A stretch of 64,000 nucleotides of DNA from Methylopila henanensis. GTDB taxonomy: Bacteria > Pseudomonadota > Alphaproteobacteria > Rhizobiales > Methylopilaceae. The stretch covers positions 1 to 64,000 of the forward strand of contig NZ_JBHUER010000011.1 in assembly GCF_042681025.1 (NCBI RefSeq), in the 5' to 3' direction. The notes beneath the pieces were generated by a model. The model searched no databases. It was not told the origin of the DNA and saw nothing but the letters and a program-made list of their open reading frames with translations. A program made the translations under genes and the position numbers. Below, one piece after another: positions 43,280 through 51,594 of the stretch; the first letter of the stretch is position 1, and every line of letters starts with the position of its first letter.

Positions 43280-43858
43280 ATGTCGGATTACGCGCACAAA
43301 TGGGCGGAATCGATCGCCCGACCGTTCGCCCAGCACTGGTGGCTGGTGGCCTTGCGCGCTTTGTTCGCGCTTTTGTTCGGCCTTGTCGCCCTGTTGTGGC
43401 CTGGCGCGACCATGCTGTCTCTGGTGCTCCTCTTCGCCATCTACGCTGCGGCCGACGGCTTCACCGAGCTTTATCTGGCGGCGCGGGGCGTGGGAAACGG
43501 CGCCGGGTGGCGCCGTTGGGCGCCCGTTCTGCTCGGCGGCGTCGTCAGCCTCGCGGCCGCGGCCGCGGCGTTGCTCTGGCCGGGCCTCACGGTGCTCGTG
43601 TTCGTTCTGGTGCTGGCCTTCTGGTCCTTTGTGTCCGGCGTGATGATGGTCCTGACTGCCGTCTGGTTCGGGGCGGAGCACGGTCGGGCCTGGCTTGCGC
43701 TTGGCGGCGTGGCGTCCATCCTCTTCGGCGTCCTCCTTGCCGCCGCCCCTGTGATCGGCGCCGTGGTGCTGACGTGGTGGATCGGCGCCTATGCGATCGC
43801 GCTGAGCGGCGCGCTGTTCGCCATGGCCTACCGCCTCTACGCCCGTCGTCTCGCGTAA
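43280..43858 (+). CDS. HdeD-like (DUF308) membrane protein
   Basis: A 192-aa protein with six membrane helices arranged as three hairpins with repeated short motifs (LFGLVALLWPGATMLSLVLLFAIYAAADG and the later LALGGVASILFGVLLAAAPVIG). It belongs to the HdeD family, named for an acid-resistance membrane protein of E. coli, but its function is unknown. GAGGAGG just before the ATG is a strong ribosome-binding site. It lies between argF and hslO on the same strand. Confidence 0.8.
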   Translation: MSDYAHKWAESIARPFAQHWWLVALRALFALLFGLVALLWPGATMLSLVLLFAIYAAADGFTELYLAARGVGNGAGWRRWAPVLLGGVVSLAAAAAALLWPGLTVLVFVLVLAFWSFVSGVMMVLTAVWFGAEHGRAWLALGGVASILFGVLLAAAPVIGAVVLTWWIGAYAIALSGALFAMAYRLYARRLA

Positions 43859-43910
43859 AGATCGGACCCATCTTCCGCTCGCGGCTCGCAATCGTTACAT
43901 AGTCGCGATC

Positions 43911-44903
43911 ATGACCGATCACGCCCTTTCCGCCCTCCGCGAGGACGGCGACGACCGCATCCTGCCGTTCCAGATCGAGGAGCTCGACGTGCGCGGGCGC
44001 GTCGTGCGGCTCGGGCCGTCGATCGACGCCGTGCTGGAGCGCCACGCCTATCCGCCCGCGGTGTCGAAGCTCGTCGGCGAGGCGGTGGCGCTCACCGTGC
44101 TGCTCGGCTCCGCGCTCAAGATCGACGGCCGCTTCCAGCTCCAGACCCGTTCGGACGGTCCGGTCGGCATGCTGGTCGTCGACTTCGAGGCGCCCGACAA
44201 GGTGCGCGCCTGCGCGCGCTTCGACGCCGACCGGCTGGACGGCCTCCGCGACGCCGGCGCCCTGCTCGGCCGCGGCCATCTCGCGCTGACCGTCGACCAG
44301 GGGCCGGACATGTCGCGCTACCAGGGCGTGGTCGCGCTCGAGGGCGGCTCGCTGGAGGACGCCGCGCACACCTATTTCCAGCAGTCGGAGCAGATCCCGA
44401 CCAAGGTGCGCCTCGCGGTGGCGGAAAGCTTCGAGGCCGGAGCGCGCCATTCGTGGCGGGCCGGCGGGCTGATCGTCCAGTTCCTGCCCGAGGCGCCGGA
44501 GCGCATGCGCGCGCCCGATCTCGACCCGGGCGACGCGCCCGAGGACGCGGTCCTCGACGCGACGCCTGAGGACGACGCCTGGGTGGAGGCCCAGACGCTG
44601 GTCGCCACCGTCGAGGACCACGAGCTGATCGATCCGACGCTCGCACCGGAGCGGCTGCTGATCCGGCTGTTCAACGAGCGCGAGATCCGCGTGTTCGAGA
44701 GCCGCGGCGTGCGCGAGGCCTGCCGCTGCTCGCAGGACCGGGTGCGCGGGATGCTGAAGAGCTTCTCCGTCGAGGAGCGTGGCGACATGCGCCTCGACGA
44801 CGGCTCGATCGAGGTGACCTGCGACTTCTGCTCGACGAAGTACGGTTTTTCGGCCGAAGAGGTCGTCGCGCTCGACGAGGCCGGCGACAGCTCCGAGACC
44901 TGA
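43911..44903 (+). CDS. hslO: Redox-regulated chaperone Hsp33
   Basis: A 330-aa holdase activated by oxidation and heat. The N-terminal domain includes LVGEAVALTVLLGSALKIDGRFQLQTRSDGPVG. The C-terminal zinc switch keeps all four Cys: CRC in REACRCSQDRV and CDFC in VTCDFCSTKYGF. The protein has an acidic loop insertion before the switch (DPGDAPEDAVLDATPEDDAW). It is a conserved neighbour of argF in Rhizobiales. Confidence 0.93.
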   Translation: MTDHALSALREDGDDRILPFQIEELDVRGRVVRLGPSIDAVLERHAYPPAVSKLVGEAVALTVLLGSALKIDGRFQLQTRSDGPVGMLVVDFEAPDKVRACARFDADRLDGLRDAGALLGRGHLALTVDQGPDMSRYQGVVALEGGSLEDAAHTYFQQSEQIPTKVRLAVAESFEAGARHSWRAGGLIVQFLPEAPERMRAPDLDPGDAPEDAVLDATPEDDAWVEAQTLVATVEDHELIDPTLAPERLLIRLFNEREIRVFESRGVREACRCSQDRVRGMLKSFSVEERGDMRLDDGSIEVTCDFCSTKYGFSAEEVVALDEAGDSSET

Positions 44904-44920
44904 GGGCCGCGCCGTAACGC

Positions 44921-44958
44921 GTCATCCCGGATCGGCCTCACGGCCGTCCGGGATTACG
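44921..44958. repeat. REP-like palindrome after hslO
   Basis: GTCATCCCGGATCGGCCT with its near complement forms a long imperfect hairpin. Nearly the same sequence occurs at 63672-63710. It lies between the convergent hslO and TRAP genes. Confidence 0.6.
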
Positions 44959-44978
44959 TCTGGCATGACCGGCCGCGC

Positions 44979-46322
44979 TTACCCCGCCCCGCCGCCGTAC
45001 ATGTAGTTCGGCAGCCACAGGCCGATCGCCGGGAAGGTGTAGTAGAGCAGCATCGAGAACAGCACGATGAACAGGAACGGCATTACGCCCGCGAAGATGT
45101 CGTTGATCGAGACGTGCTTCGGCGCGACGCCCTTAAGGTAGAACGGCGCCATCGCGACCGGCGGCGACAGGAACGAGGTCTGCACGTTCAGCGCCACCAG
45201 AATGCCGAAGAACAGCGGGTCGATGTCGAAGTGGCTGAGCAGCGGCAGGAAGATGGGCAGGAAGATCACGATGATCTCCGTCCACTCCAGCGGCCAGCCC
45301 AGAACGAAGATGATGAGCTGGGTGAGCAGCAGGAACTGGATCGGCGTGAGGTCGAGCCCGATGATGAAGTTCTCGACCACGGACTGGCCGCCGAGATAGG
45401 CGAACACCGCCGAGAACACGAACGAGCCGACGAACAGCCAGCACACCATCGCCGATGCGCGCGCGGTGAGGTAGACGGACTCCCTGAGCTTCGCGAAGGT
45501 CAGCTGCCGGTAGGCGATCGCCAGCAGCATGGCGCCGAAGGCGCCGATCGCCGCGGCCTCGGACGGCGTGGCGTAGCCGCCGATGATCGCGCCGAGCACG
45601 CCCGAGATCAGCATGGCGAGCGGCAGGAACGAGGTCGCGAGCGCCCACATCACCGTCCAGTAGGAGGCGGCGCGCTCGGACGGCGGCAGCTTGGGCGCGA
45701 GCGACGGCGTGATCAGCACGCGCACGATCACGTAGACCATGTAAAGCCCGGCGAGCATCAGGCCGGGGAAGAACGCGGCCGCGTAGAGTTTCACCACCGA
45801 CACGCCGGCGGTGGCGCCGTAGAGGATCAGCATCACGCTCGGCGGGATCAGGATGCCGAGGCAGCCGCCGGCGCAGACGACGCCGGCCGACAGCCGCGTG
45901 TCGTAGCCGGCCCGCAGCATGGCGGGGAAGGCGAGCAGGCCCATCAGCGTCACCACCGCGCCGACGATGCCGGTCGCGGTCGCGAACAGCGCGCAGGTCG
46001 CGAGCGTCGCGAGCGCGAGGGAGCCCGGCAGGCCGCCGGCGGCGAGCTGGATCGAGCGGAACAGCCGGTCGAGGATGTTGGCGCGCTCGACCAGATAGCC
46101 CATGAACAGGAACAGCGGCACCGAGATCAGGACGTCGCTCGACATCACGCTGTAGGCGCGCTGCACGAAGAGCTGGAACACTGTGTCGCCCATGGCGTAG
46201 TAGCCGAAGGCGACGCCCAGAGCCATGAGCGTGAAGGCGATCGGGAAGCCCAGCAGCAGCAGCACGACGAACAGGGCGAGCATGATCACGCCCATCGCCG
46301 GATCGGAAACGAACGCGCTCAT
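44979..46322 (-). CDS. TRAP transporter large permease (DctM)
   Basis: A 447-aa inner-membrane protein with about 12 helices that forms the transport core of a TRAP importer driven by the sodium gradient. Family segments include FPIAFTLMALGVAFGYYAMG, GILIPPSVMLILYGATAGVSVVKLYAAAFFPG and YATPSEAAAIGAFGAML. ATG 46322 overlaps the small-permease stop by 4 bases; the open frame upstream is a shadow. Confidence 0.9.
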   Translation of the reverse strand: MSAFVSDPAMGVIMLALFVVLLLLGFPIAFTLMALGVAFGYYAMGDTVFQLFVQRAYSVMSSDVLISVPLFLFMGYLVERANILDRLFRSIQLAAGGLPGSLALATLATCALFATATGIVGAVVTLMGLLAFPAMLRAGYDTRLSAGVVCAGGCLGILIPPSVMLILYGATAGVSVVKLYAAAFFPGLMLAGLYMVYVIVRVLITPSLAPKLPPSERAASYWTVMWALATSFLPLAMLISGVLGAIIGGYATPSEAAAIGAFGAMLLAIAYRQLTFAKLRESVYLTARASAMVCWLFVGSFVFSAVFAYLGGQSVVENFIIGLDLTPIQFLLLTQLIIFVLGWPLEWTEIIVIFLPIFLPLLSHFDIDPLFFGILVALNVQTSFLSPPVAMAPFYLKGVAPKHVSINDIFAGVMPFLFIVLFSMLLYYTFPAIGLWLPNYMYGGGAG

Positions 46323-46933
46323 ATCTTGGCCTCGTCGACGTCGATCTTCTTGGGGTCGATGGCGACCTGATTGGCCGCCGCCTCGGCGAGGATGAGCTGC
46401 TCGGTCTCCTCGACGTCGCTCAGGCGCTGCGGCCACTCGCCGGTCCTGAGGCAGATCACGCAGCGCATGACCTCGACGACGCCCTGCAGCGTCATCAGCA
46501 CGCCGGTGATGGGGATCACGAGCTTGAACGGCCACAGCTTCAGGCCGTCGGGCGAGAACGAGCTCGTCTCGCCGGTCTGGAACGACAGGTCGAAGAACAC
46601 CCAGCCGGCGTAGACCATGGCCAGGATGCCGGGGAAGAAGAACAGGACGTACAGCGCGAGGTCGAGGCCGGCCTGGGTGCGGGGCTTCCACTGCCGGTAC
46701 AGGAAGTCGCCGCGGACATGGCCGTTGCGCGAGAGCGTGTAAGCCCCCGCCATCATGAACAGCACGCCGTACAGCATGTAGCTGGCGTCGAACGCCCAGG
46801 TCGTGGGTGCGCCCATCAGCCGGCGCGACACGACCTCGTAGACGATGACGAAGGTGAGGACGACGATCGACCACGCGAACAGCTTGCCCACGGCCGCGTT
46901 GAAGCGGTCGACGGCGAGAAGATAGGACTGCAT
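46319..46933 (-). CDS. TRAP transporter small permease (DctQ)
   Basis: A 204-aa four-helix membrane subunit. Conserved family features are VYEVVSRRLMGAPTTWAFDASYMLYGVLFMMAGAYTLSRNGHVRGDFLYR and a polar C-terminal tail (VEETEQLILAEAAANQVAIDPKKIDV) longer than usual. It bridges the receptor and the large permease. It overlaps dctM by 4 bases and follows the receptor gene by about 180 bases. Confidence 0.88.
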   Translation of the reverse strand: MQSYLLAVDRFNAAVGKLFAWSIVVLTFVIVYEVVSRRLMGAPTTWAFDASYMLYGVLFMMAGAYTLSRNGHVRGDFLYRQWKPRTQAGLDLALYVLFFFPGILAMVYAGWVFFDLSFQTGETSSFSPDGLKLWPFKLVIPITGVLMTLQGVVEVMRCVICLRTGEWPQRLSDVEETEQLILAEAAANQVAIDPKKIDVDEAKI

Positions 46934-47109
46934 GCGGTTTTCCCCGAAGCGGACGCTGGATCCTCAGCCGTCAGTCCCACGCTTCCGGACGTCCGCGATC
47001 TCTCCGACGCCGTCTGACGTCGAAGCCGTGGACGCCCGGCCGCGCCGGGTATGACGGGATCGATGGGAGGGACGGCTGGCCCGAAACGACGGCCGTCCCC
47101 CCCGACTGC

Positions 47110-48240
47110 TCAGGCCTGCTTGAAGAAGTGGTCGTAGGCGAGCTTGGTCTCGACTTCGTATTCCTGGGAGAAGCCGACGACCCGCTTCGCCCAGGCCTTC
47201 TGGCTCTCGATCACCTTCTGGAAGAACGGATCGGTCTGGGCCGCGATCACCTTGTCCCAGGCGGCGAGCTGCGCCTCCAGCACCGGCCGCGGGGTCGGGA
47301 CCACCTTCACGCCCGCGTCCTTCAGCGCCTGCAGGTCCTTGGAGTAGCGGTCCTGCGCCTTCCACGACATGTCGGCGGAAGCGGCCTCGGCGGCGTATTT
47401 GATGATCGCCTGCACCTCGGCCGGAAGCCCGTCGAACTTCCGCTTGTTGAACAGGATCTCGAAGCTCTCGAGCGCCTGGTGGTAGCTCTGGACCATGTAG
47501 ATCTTGGAGACGTCCGCGAAGCCCAGCACCTTGTCCGAGGACGGGTTGTTGAACTCGGCGCCGTCGATCAGGCCGCGGTCGATCGCGGGCACGATCTCGC
47601 CGCCCGGCAGGATGGTGACGCCGGTGCCGAGCTCCTTGAACACGTCGGCCGAGAGCCCGACCGTGCGGTACTTGATGCCCTTGAGATCCTCGGCGGTCTT
47701 GATCTCCTTCTTGAACCAGCCGAGCGGCTGGGAGGGCATCGGGCCGGAGAGGAAGCCCTTCACGTTCAGCTTCAGCACGCCCTGGATCAGCTCGTCATAG
47801 AGCTGCTGGCCGCCGCCGTAGTTGATCCAGCCCAGAAGCTGGTTGGCGTTCCAGCCGAAGGGCGGCGCGGTGCCGAACAGGGAGAAGGCCTTGTTCTTGC
47901 CGTACCAGTAGGCGGAGACGCCGTGGCCGCCGTCGAGGATGCCGGAGTTGACCGCGTCCAGAAGCTGGAAGGCGGGCACCACCGCGCCGGCCTGGAGCAG
48001 GTCGAGCTGGATGCGGCCCGCGCCCATCTCGTTGACGCGCTTCACGAAGTCCGAGCCGAACTCGTGGAAGATGTCCTTGTTCGGCCAGGTCGACTGGAAC
48101 TTCAGCCGCACCGCCGCCTGCGCGCGGACGACGGACGGCGCCGCGACGCCTCCGGCGACCGCCGCGGCGCCGGCTACGAGAAAGCGTCGCCGGCTTCGTC
48201 CGGTTTCGGGCGCACCTGTGGCGCCGCTGGTTTTTGTCAT
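47110..48240 (-). CDS. TRAP transporter substrate-binding protein (DctP, TakP-like)
   Basis: A 376-aa periplasmic receptor. Twin-arginine signal RSRRRFLVAGAAAVAGGVAAPSVVRAQ precedes the mature domain (VRLKFQSTWPNKDIFHEFGSDFVKRVNEMGAGRIQLDLL). The core helix region KKEIKTAEDLKGIKYRTVGLSADVFKELGTGVTILPGGEIVPAIDRGLIDGAEFNN includes the family's carboxylate-binding Arg. The subgroup resembles receptors for 2-oxo acids or related carboxylates. ATG 48240 has GGGAGG upstream; the longer frame to 48420 is not conserved. Confidence 0.88.
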   Translation of the reverse strand: MTKTSGATGAPETGRSRRRFLVAGAAAVAGGVAAPSVVRAQAAVRLKFQSTWPNKDIFHEFGSDFVKRVNEMGAGRIQLDLLQAGAVVPAFQLLDAVNSGILDGGHGVSAYWYGKNKAFSLFGTAPPFGWNANQLLGWINYGGGQQLYDELIQGVLKLNVKGFLSGPMPSQPLGWFKKEIKTAEDLKGIKYRTVGLSADVFKELGTGVTILPGGEIVPAIDRGLIDGAEFNNPSSDKVLGFADVSKIYMVQSYHQALESFEILFNKRKFDGLPAEVQAIIKYAAEAASADMSWKAQDRYSKDLQALKDAGVKVVPTPRPVLEAQLAAWDKVIAAQTDPFFQKVIESQKAWAKRVVGFSQEYEVETKLAYDHFFKQA

Positions 48241-48522
48241 TGCAGACCTCCCTGGCGGACGCGCGCTTTTCCGCGCTGTCGTCCCGGCGTTTCCCTCGCG
48301 CCCGCCTTGTGTCGACCAGATGCGGTCGCGGCGGTTCGCAAGGGCCAGTAAATGTGACCGTCGAGGGGCGATCAAGGGGGATTTGCGCCAAATCGTCGCG
48401 TCCTGGCGTATTGAATGCACATTGTCGGCATCGGGAGAGCGCGGTCGCGAAGCGCGGGCGGCCCTCCGCGACGGTTGCGCAGTTGACGCCGCCGCCGCGT
48501 CGGCGCTTAAGCTCTCGGGATC

Positions 48523-48954
48523 ATGACCGCATCACCCGCGTCCGAACCGCCTTCCGAGCACAGCTGGACCGCCGTCACGCGCGCGATCCGGGTCACCGTG
48601 CAGCCGCGTTACCTGCCCGGCGAGTCGACGCCGGAGGAGGACCGCTACGTCTTCGCCTACACGGTCGAGATCGTGAACGAGGGCCAGGAGACGGTGCGGC
48701 TGGTCGCGCGGAGCTGGCGGATCATCGACGGCCGCGGCCGCATCGAGGAGGTGCGGGGCCCGGGAGTGGTGGGCGAGCAGCCGCTGCTTCCGCCCGGCCA
48801 GTCCTACACCTACACCAGCGGCGCGCCGCTCCCGACGCCGTCGGGCATCATGGTCGGCAGCTACCAGATGCAGACGGACATCGGCCAGCCCTTCGACGTG
48901 GCGATCCCGGCCTTCGCGCTCGAAAGCCCGCACGCCGTCCGCACCCTGCACTGA
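48523..48954 (+). CDS. apaG: ApaG-domain protein
   Basis: A 143-aa single-domain protein with an immunoglobulin-like fold. The recognisable core is IRVTVQPRYLPGESTPEEDRYVFAYTVEIVNEGQETVRLVARSWRIIDGRGRIEEVRGPGVVGEQP, ending with a glycine-rich PSGIMVGSYQM segment. ApaG is linked to Co/Mg resistance and diadenosine tetraphosphate levels in enterics; the biochemical role is unsettled. The argE gene begins 8 bases after the stop. Confidence 0.9.
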   Translation: MTASPASEPPSEHSWTAVTRAIRVTVQPRYLPGESTPEEDRYVFAYTVEIVNEGQETVRLVARSWRIIDGRGRIEEVRGPGVVGEQPLLPPGQSYTYTSGAPLPTPSGIMVGSYQMQTDIGQPFDVAIPAFALESPHAVRTLH

Positions 48955-48962
48955 TCCGGGAC

Positions 48963-50135
48963 GTGTCCGCCGCCTATCCCGACGCGCGGGAGATCCTGAG
49001 CGCGCTCGTCGGCTTCGACACCGTCAGCTCCAAATCGAACCTCGCGCTCATCGCCTATGTCGAGGCGCTGCTGGCCTCCGCCGGCGTGGCCTCGGTCCGG
49101 ACGCCGGACCCGTCCGATCCGGGCAAGGCCGCGCTATTCGCCACCATCGGCCCGGCCGACTGCGGCGGCGTGCTGCTCTCGGGCCATACCGACGTGGTGC
49201 CGGCCGACGGCTCCGGCTGGAGCGCCGACCCGTTCCGGCTGACGGCGCGCGACGGCCGCCTCTACGGCCGCGGCGCGTGCGACATGAAGGGCTTCCTGGC
49301 CGGCGCGCTCGCGGCCGTGCCGGCGTTGCTTCGCGCGGGCCTGCGGACGCCGGTCCATCTGCTGTTCTCCTATGACGAGGAGACCGGCTGCACCGGCGTC
49401 GCCCCGACCATCGCGCGCTTCGGGCTCGATCTGCCGAAGCCGCTGCTCTGCGTCGTCGGCGAGCCGACCGAGATGAGGGTGGTCGACGCCCACAAGAGCG
49501 TGTTCGCCTATGAGACGGTGGTCACGGGCCGGGCCGCGCACGCCAGCATGCCGCAGCTCGGGGCGAACGCGGTGATCGCCGCGGGCCGCCTGATCGGCGA
49601 GCTCGACCGCATGCGCGAGGCCTTCGCCATCGCGGGCGATCCGTCCGGGCGGTTCGATCCGCCGGAGACCACGGTCACGGTCGGGGTGGTGGAGGGCGGC
49701 TCGGCGGCGAACATCGTGCCGGAGCGCTGCCGGATCTCGTGGGGTTTCCGCGGGCTGCCGGGCATCGACGAGGACGAGCCGGCGGACCGTCTCGCGCGTT
49801 TCGCGGAGGAGCAACTGCTGCCGGCGATGCGCCTCACCGCGCCGGAGGCTGCGATCGCGACGGAGCTGGTCGGCGTTGTTCCGGGCCTCGCGCCGGACCC
49901 GGGCTCGCGGGCGGAGACGCTGGCGTTCCAGCTCGCGGGCCAGAACCGGGCCTTCGCGGTGTCCTATGGCACGGAGGCCGGACACTTTCAGGCGGCCGGC
50001 GTTCCGACGGTGGTCTGCGGGCCGGGGTCGATCCGCCAGGCGCATACGGCGGACGAGTTTCTGGAGGAAAGCCAGTTGGCGGCGCTCGAGGGTTTTCTCG
50101 GACGTCTCGCCGCGCGCTGCGCGCTGGGGCTGTGA
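48963..50135 (+). CDS. argE: Acetylornithine deacetylase ArgE
   Basis: A 390-aa M20-family metallohydrolase that releases ornithine from N-acetylornithine. Metal ligands are visible in LSGHTDVVPADG (His, Asp), GACDMKG (Asp), DEETGC (catalytic Glu) and the C-terminal AEAGHFQAAG-type His (here TEAGHFQAAG). The start is GTG 48963, just after apaG; the large upstream open frame is a shadow across dctP. It complements the argD-argF pair located 6 kb away. Confidence 0.88.
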   Translation: MSAAYPDAREILSALVGFDTVSSKSNLALIAYVEALLASAGVASVRTPDPSDPGKAALFATIGPADCGGVLLSGHTDVVPADGSGWSADPFRLTARDGRLYGRGACDMKGFLAGALAAVPALLRAGLRTPVHLLFSYDEETGCTGVAPTIARFGLDLPKPLLCVVGEPTEMRVVDAHKSVFAYETVVTGRAAHASMPQLGANAVIAAGRLIGELDRMREAFAIAGDPSGRFDPPETTVTVGVVEGGSAANIVPERCRISWGFRGLPGIDEDEPADRLARFAEEQLLPAMRLTAPEAAIATELVGVVPGLAPDPGSRAETLAFQLAGQNRAFAVSYGTEAGHFQAAGVPTVVCGPGSIRQAHTADEFLEESQLAALEGFLGRLAARCALGL

Positions 50136-50142
50136 GCCGCGC

Positions 50143-50310
50143 TCAGCGCTGGCGGTCGCGCGGCCGCTCCATGCGGCGGAGGTCGTCGAGCAGCGAGGCG
50201 AGCTTGCCGGGCAGTTCCTGCCCGGTCTGCTGCGGCAGCGACTTTCTCAGCCGGTCGCCGATCTCGCGTTGAACGTGAAGGTCGAGCATCTGTTTCGTCC
50301 CGTCTTGCAT
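50143..50310 (-). CDS. Small NepR-like anti-sigma factor
   Basis: A 55-aa protein too short for usual ORF calling: MQDGTKQMLDLHVQREIG, then DRLRKSLPQQTGQELPGKL and ASLLDDLRRMERPRDRQR. It fits the NepR pattern IGxxLRxxY(x4-6)P-VPxxLxxLLxxL, in which two helices wrap EcfG sigma factors, although the Tyr position is Ser and the VP step is LP. A GGAAC-N17-CGTT promoter precedes it. In alphaproteobacteria NepR, PhyR and EcfG make up the general stress response; the partner genes are not in this window, so this is probably a paralogue at a separate site. Confidence 0.65.
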   Translation of the reverse strand: MQDGTKQMLDLHVQREIGDRLRKSLPQQTGQELPGKLASLLDDLRRMERPRDRQR

Positions 50311-50385
50311 CGCATACCTGCCAAACGAAACCGACGGCCCCGAGGGTCCTTGCAGTCCGTAAGATTTTAGCGGTTACGCTTAAAG

Positions 50386-50411
50386 AACGGTGAATGGCCG
50401 TTCGTCGTTCC
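50386..50411 (-). promoter_or_regulatory. EcfG-type (general stress response) promoter for the nepR-like gene
   Basis: On the minus strand GGAAC (50407-50411) and CGTT (50386-50389) are separated by exactly 17 bases, matching the EcfG consensus GGAAC-N16/17-CGTT. Transcription would start near 50380, about 70 bases before the gene. Confidence 0.7.
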
Positions 50412-50510
50412 CGATATGGGCGGCGGATGCGCTTAAGTCTACGCATGCCCGTCCCGCCGCACGGTCATGACTGCGACCGTCGGCGCGCGCCTTCGGCTTT
50501 CCATTTCGTT

Positions 50511-51428
50511 TCACTGTTCGCGCAAGACGAACGCCTCGATCTGCTCAAGGGTTTCATCCGGAAGCTCTTCCTGCAGCGTGTGGCCGCAGTCGAGCGCGCC
50601 GCCGCGCACGTCCAGCGCCTTCTCGCGCCAGGTCGCGAGCACGTCGTAGGTGCGCCCGACCACGCCGCGCGCGCCCCACAGCGCCAGCAGCGGCGCCTCC
50701 ACGCGGCGGTCGGCGTCGGCCGCGTCGTGTTCGAGATCGATCGAGGCCGCCGCGCGGTAGTCCTCGCACACCGCGTGGACGCCCTCGGGCGAGCGGTAGC
50801 AGCGCAGATACTCCGCGAAGGCCTCCGGCTCGGTCGCGCCGGCGATCTTGTTCTGCCGCTCGACGTGCTCGCGCAGGAAGAACTCGACGTCGGCGAGGAT
50901 CATCCGCTCGGGCAGCGGCGCCGGCTGGATGAGGAAGAACCACCAGAAATACTGCGTTGCGAAGGCCCGATCGGCGCGGGCGTACATCGTCGCCGTCGGC
51001 GCGATGTCGAACACGGCGAGCCGCTCGACGGCCGACGGATGGTCGAGCGCCATGCGGTGCGCGACGCGGCCGCCGCGGTCGTGGCCGACGACCGGGAACC
51101 GCTCGTGGCCGAGCAGGCGCATCAGCGCGACCTGGTCCCGCGCCATGGCGCGCTTCGAATAGGCGGCGTGGTCGCCGCCGCCGGCGGGCTTGGAGCTGTC
51201 GCCGTAGCCGCGCAGGTCGGGCGCGATCACCGTGAAGCGGCGGGCGAGCGCCGGCGCGATCTTCCGCCAGGTCACATGGGTCTGCGGGTGGCCGTGCAGC
51301 AGCAGGAGCGGCGGCCCGTCGCCCGCGATCGCCGCCCGGATCGTGACGCCGTCGCCGACGTCGGCGTCCAGCAGGCGGAAGCCCGGCATCAGCGGCTCCG
51401 GGCCGCGCTCACGCAAACGTTCCGTCAT
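50511..51428 (-). CDS. Alpha/beta hydrolase, haloacetate dehalogenase-like
   Basis: A 305-aa hydrolase. The oxyanion segment HGHPQTHVTWRKIAP, nucleophile Asp and two Arg in GHDRGGRVAHRMALDHP, and catalytic His in DCGHTLQEELPDET follow fluoroacetate dehalogenases. The fluoride-pocket His-Trp pair of those enzymes (AYWHWYFL type) appears here as YFWWFFLIQPAPLPE, so the His is Trp. Defluorination is therefore doubtful; it may act on other haloacids or epoxides. It is divergent from the GGDEF gene. Confidence 0.8.
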   Translation of the reverse strand: MTERLRERGPEPLMPGFRLLDADVGDGVTIRAAIAGDGPPLLLLHGHPQTHVTWRKIAPALARRFTVIAPDLRGYGDSSKPAGGGDHAAYSKRAMARDQVALMRLLGHERFPVVGHDRGGRVAHRMALDHPSAVERLAVFDIAPTATMYARADRAFATQYFWWFFLIQPAPLPERMILADVEFFLREHVERQNKIAGATEPEAFAEYLRCYRSPEGVHAVCEDYRAAASIDLEHDAADADRRVEAPLLALWGARGVVGRTYDVLATWREKALDVRGGALDCGHTLQEELPDETLEQIEAFVLREQ

Positions 51429-51594
51429 GGATGCTCCTCCTCTCGCCGCGCCGAGGCCCGGCCGTCATTTTCATTACGGCTCATAGCGCGAGCATTTCTT
51501 GTTCTTTACGCTTGATCACGATCGGTTCGCCCGTTATGCGGCGGTGCACAAGCTCGAAGTCCGGCAAACCCCTGACTCTGGCATCCCGACGTTC

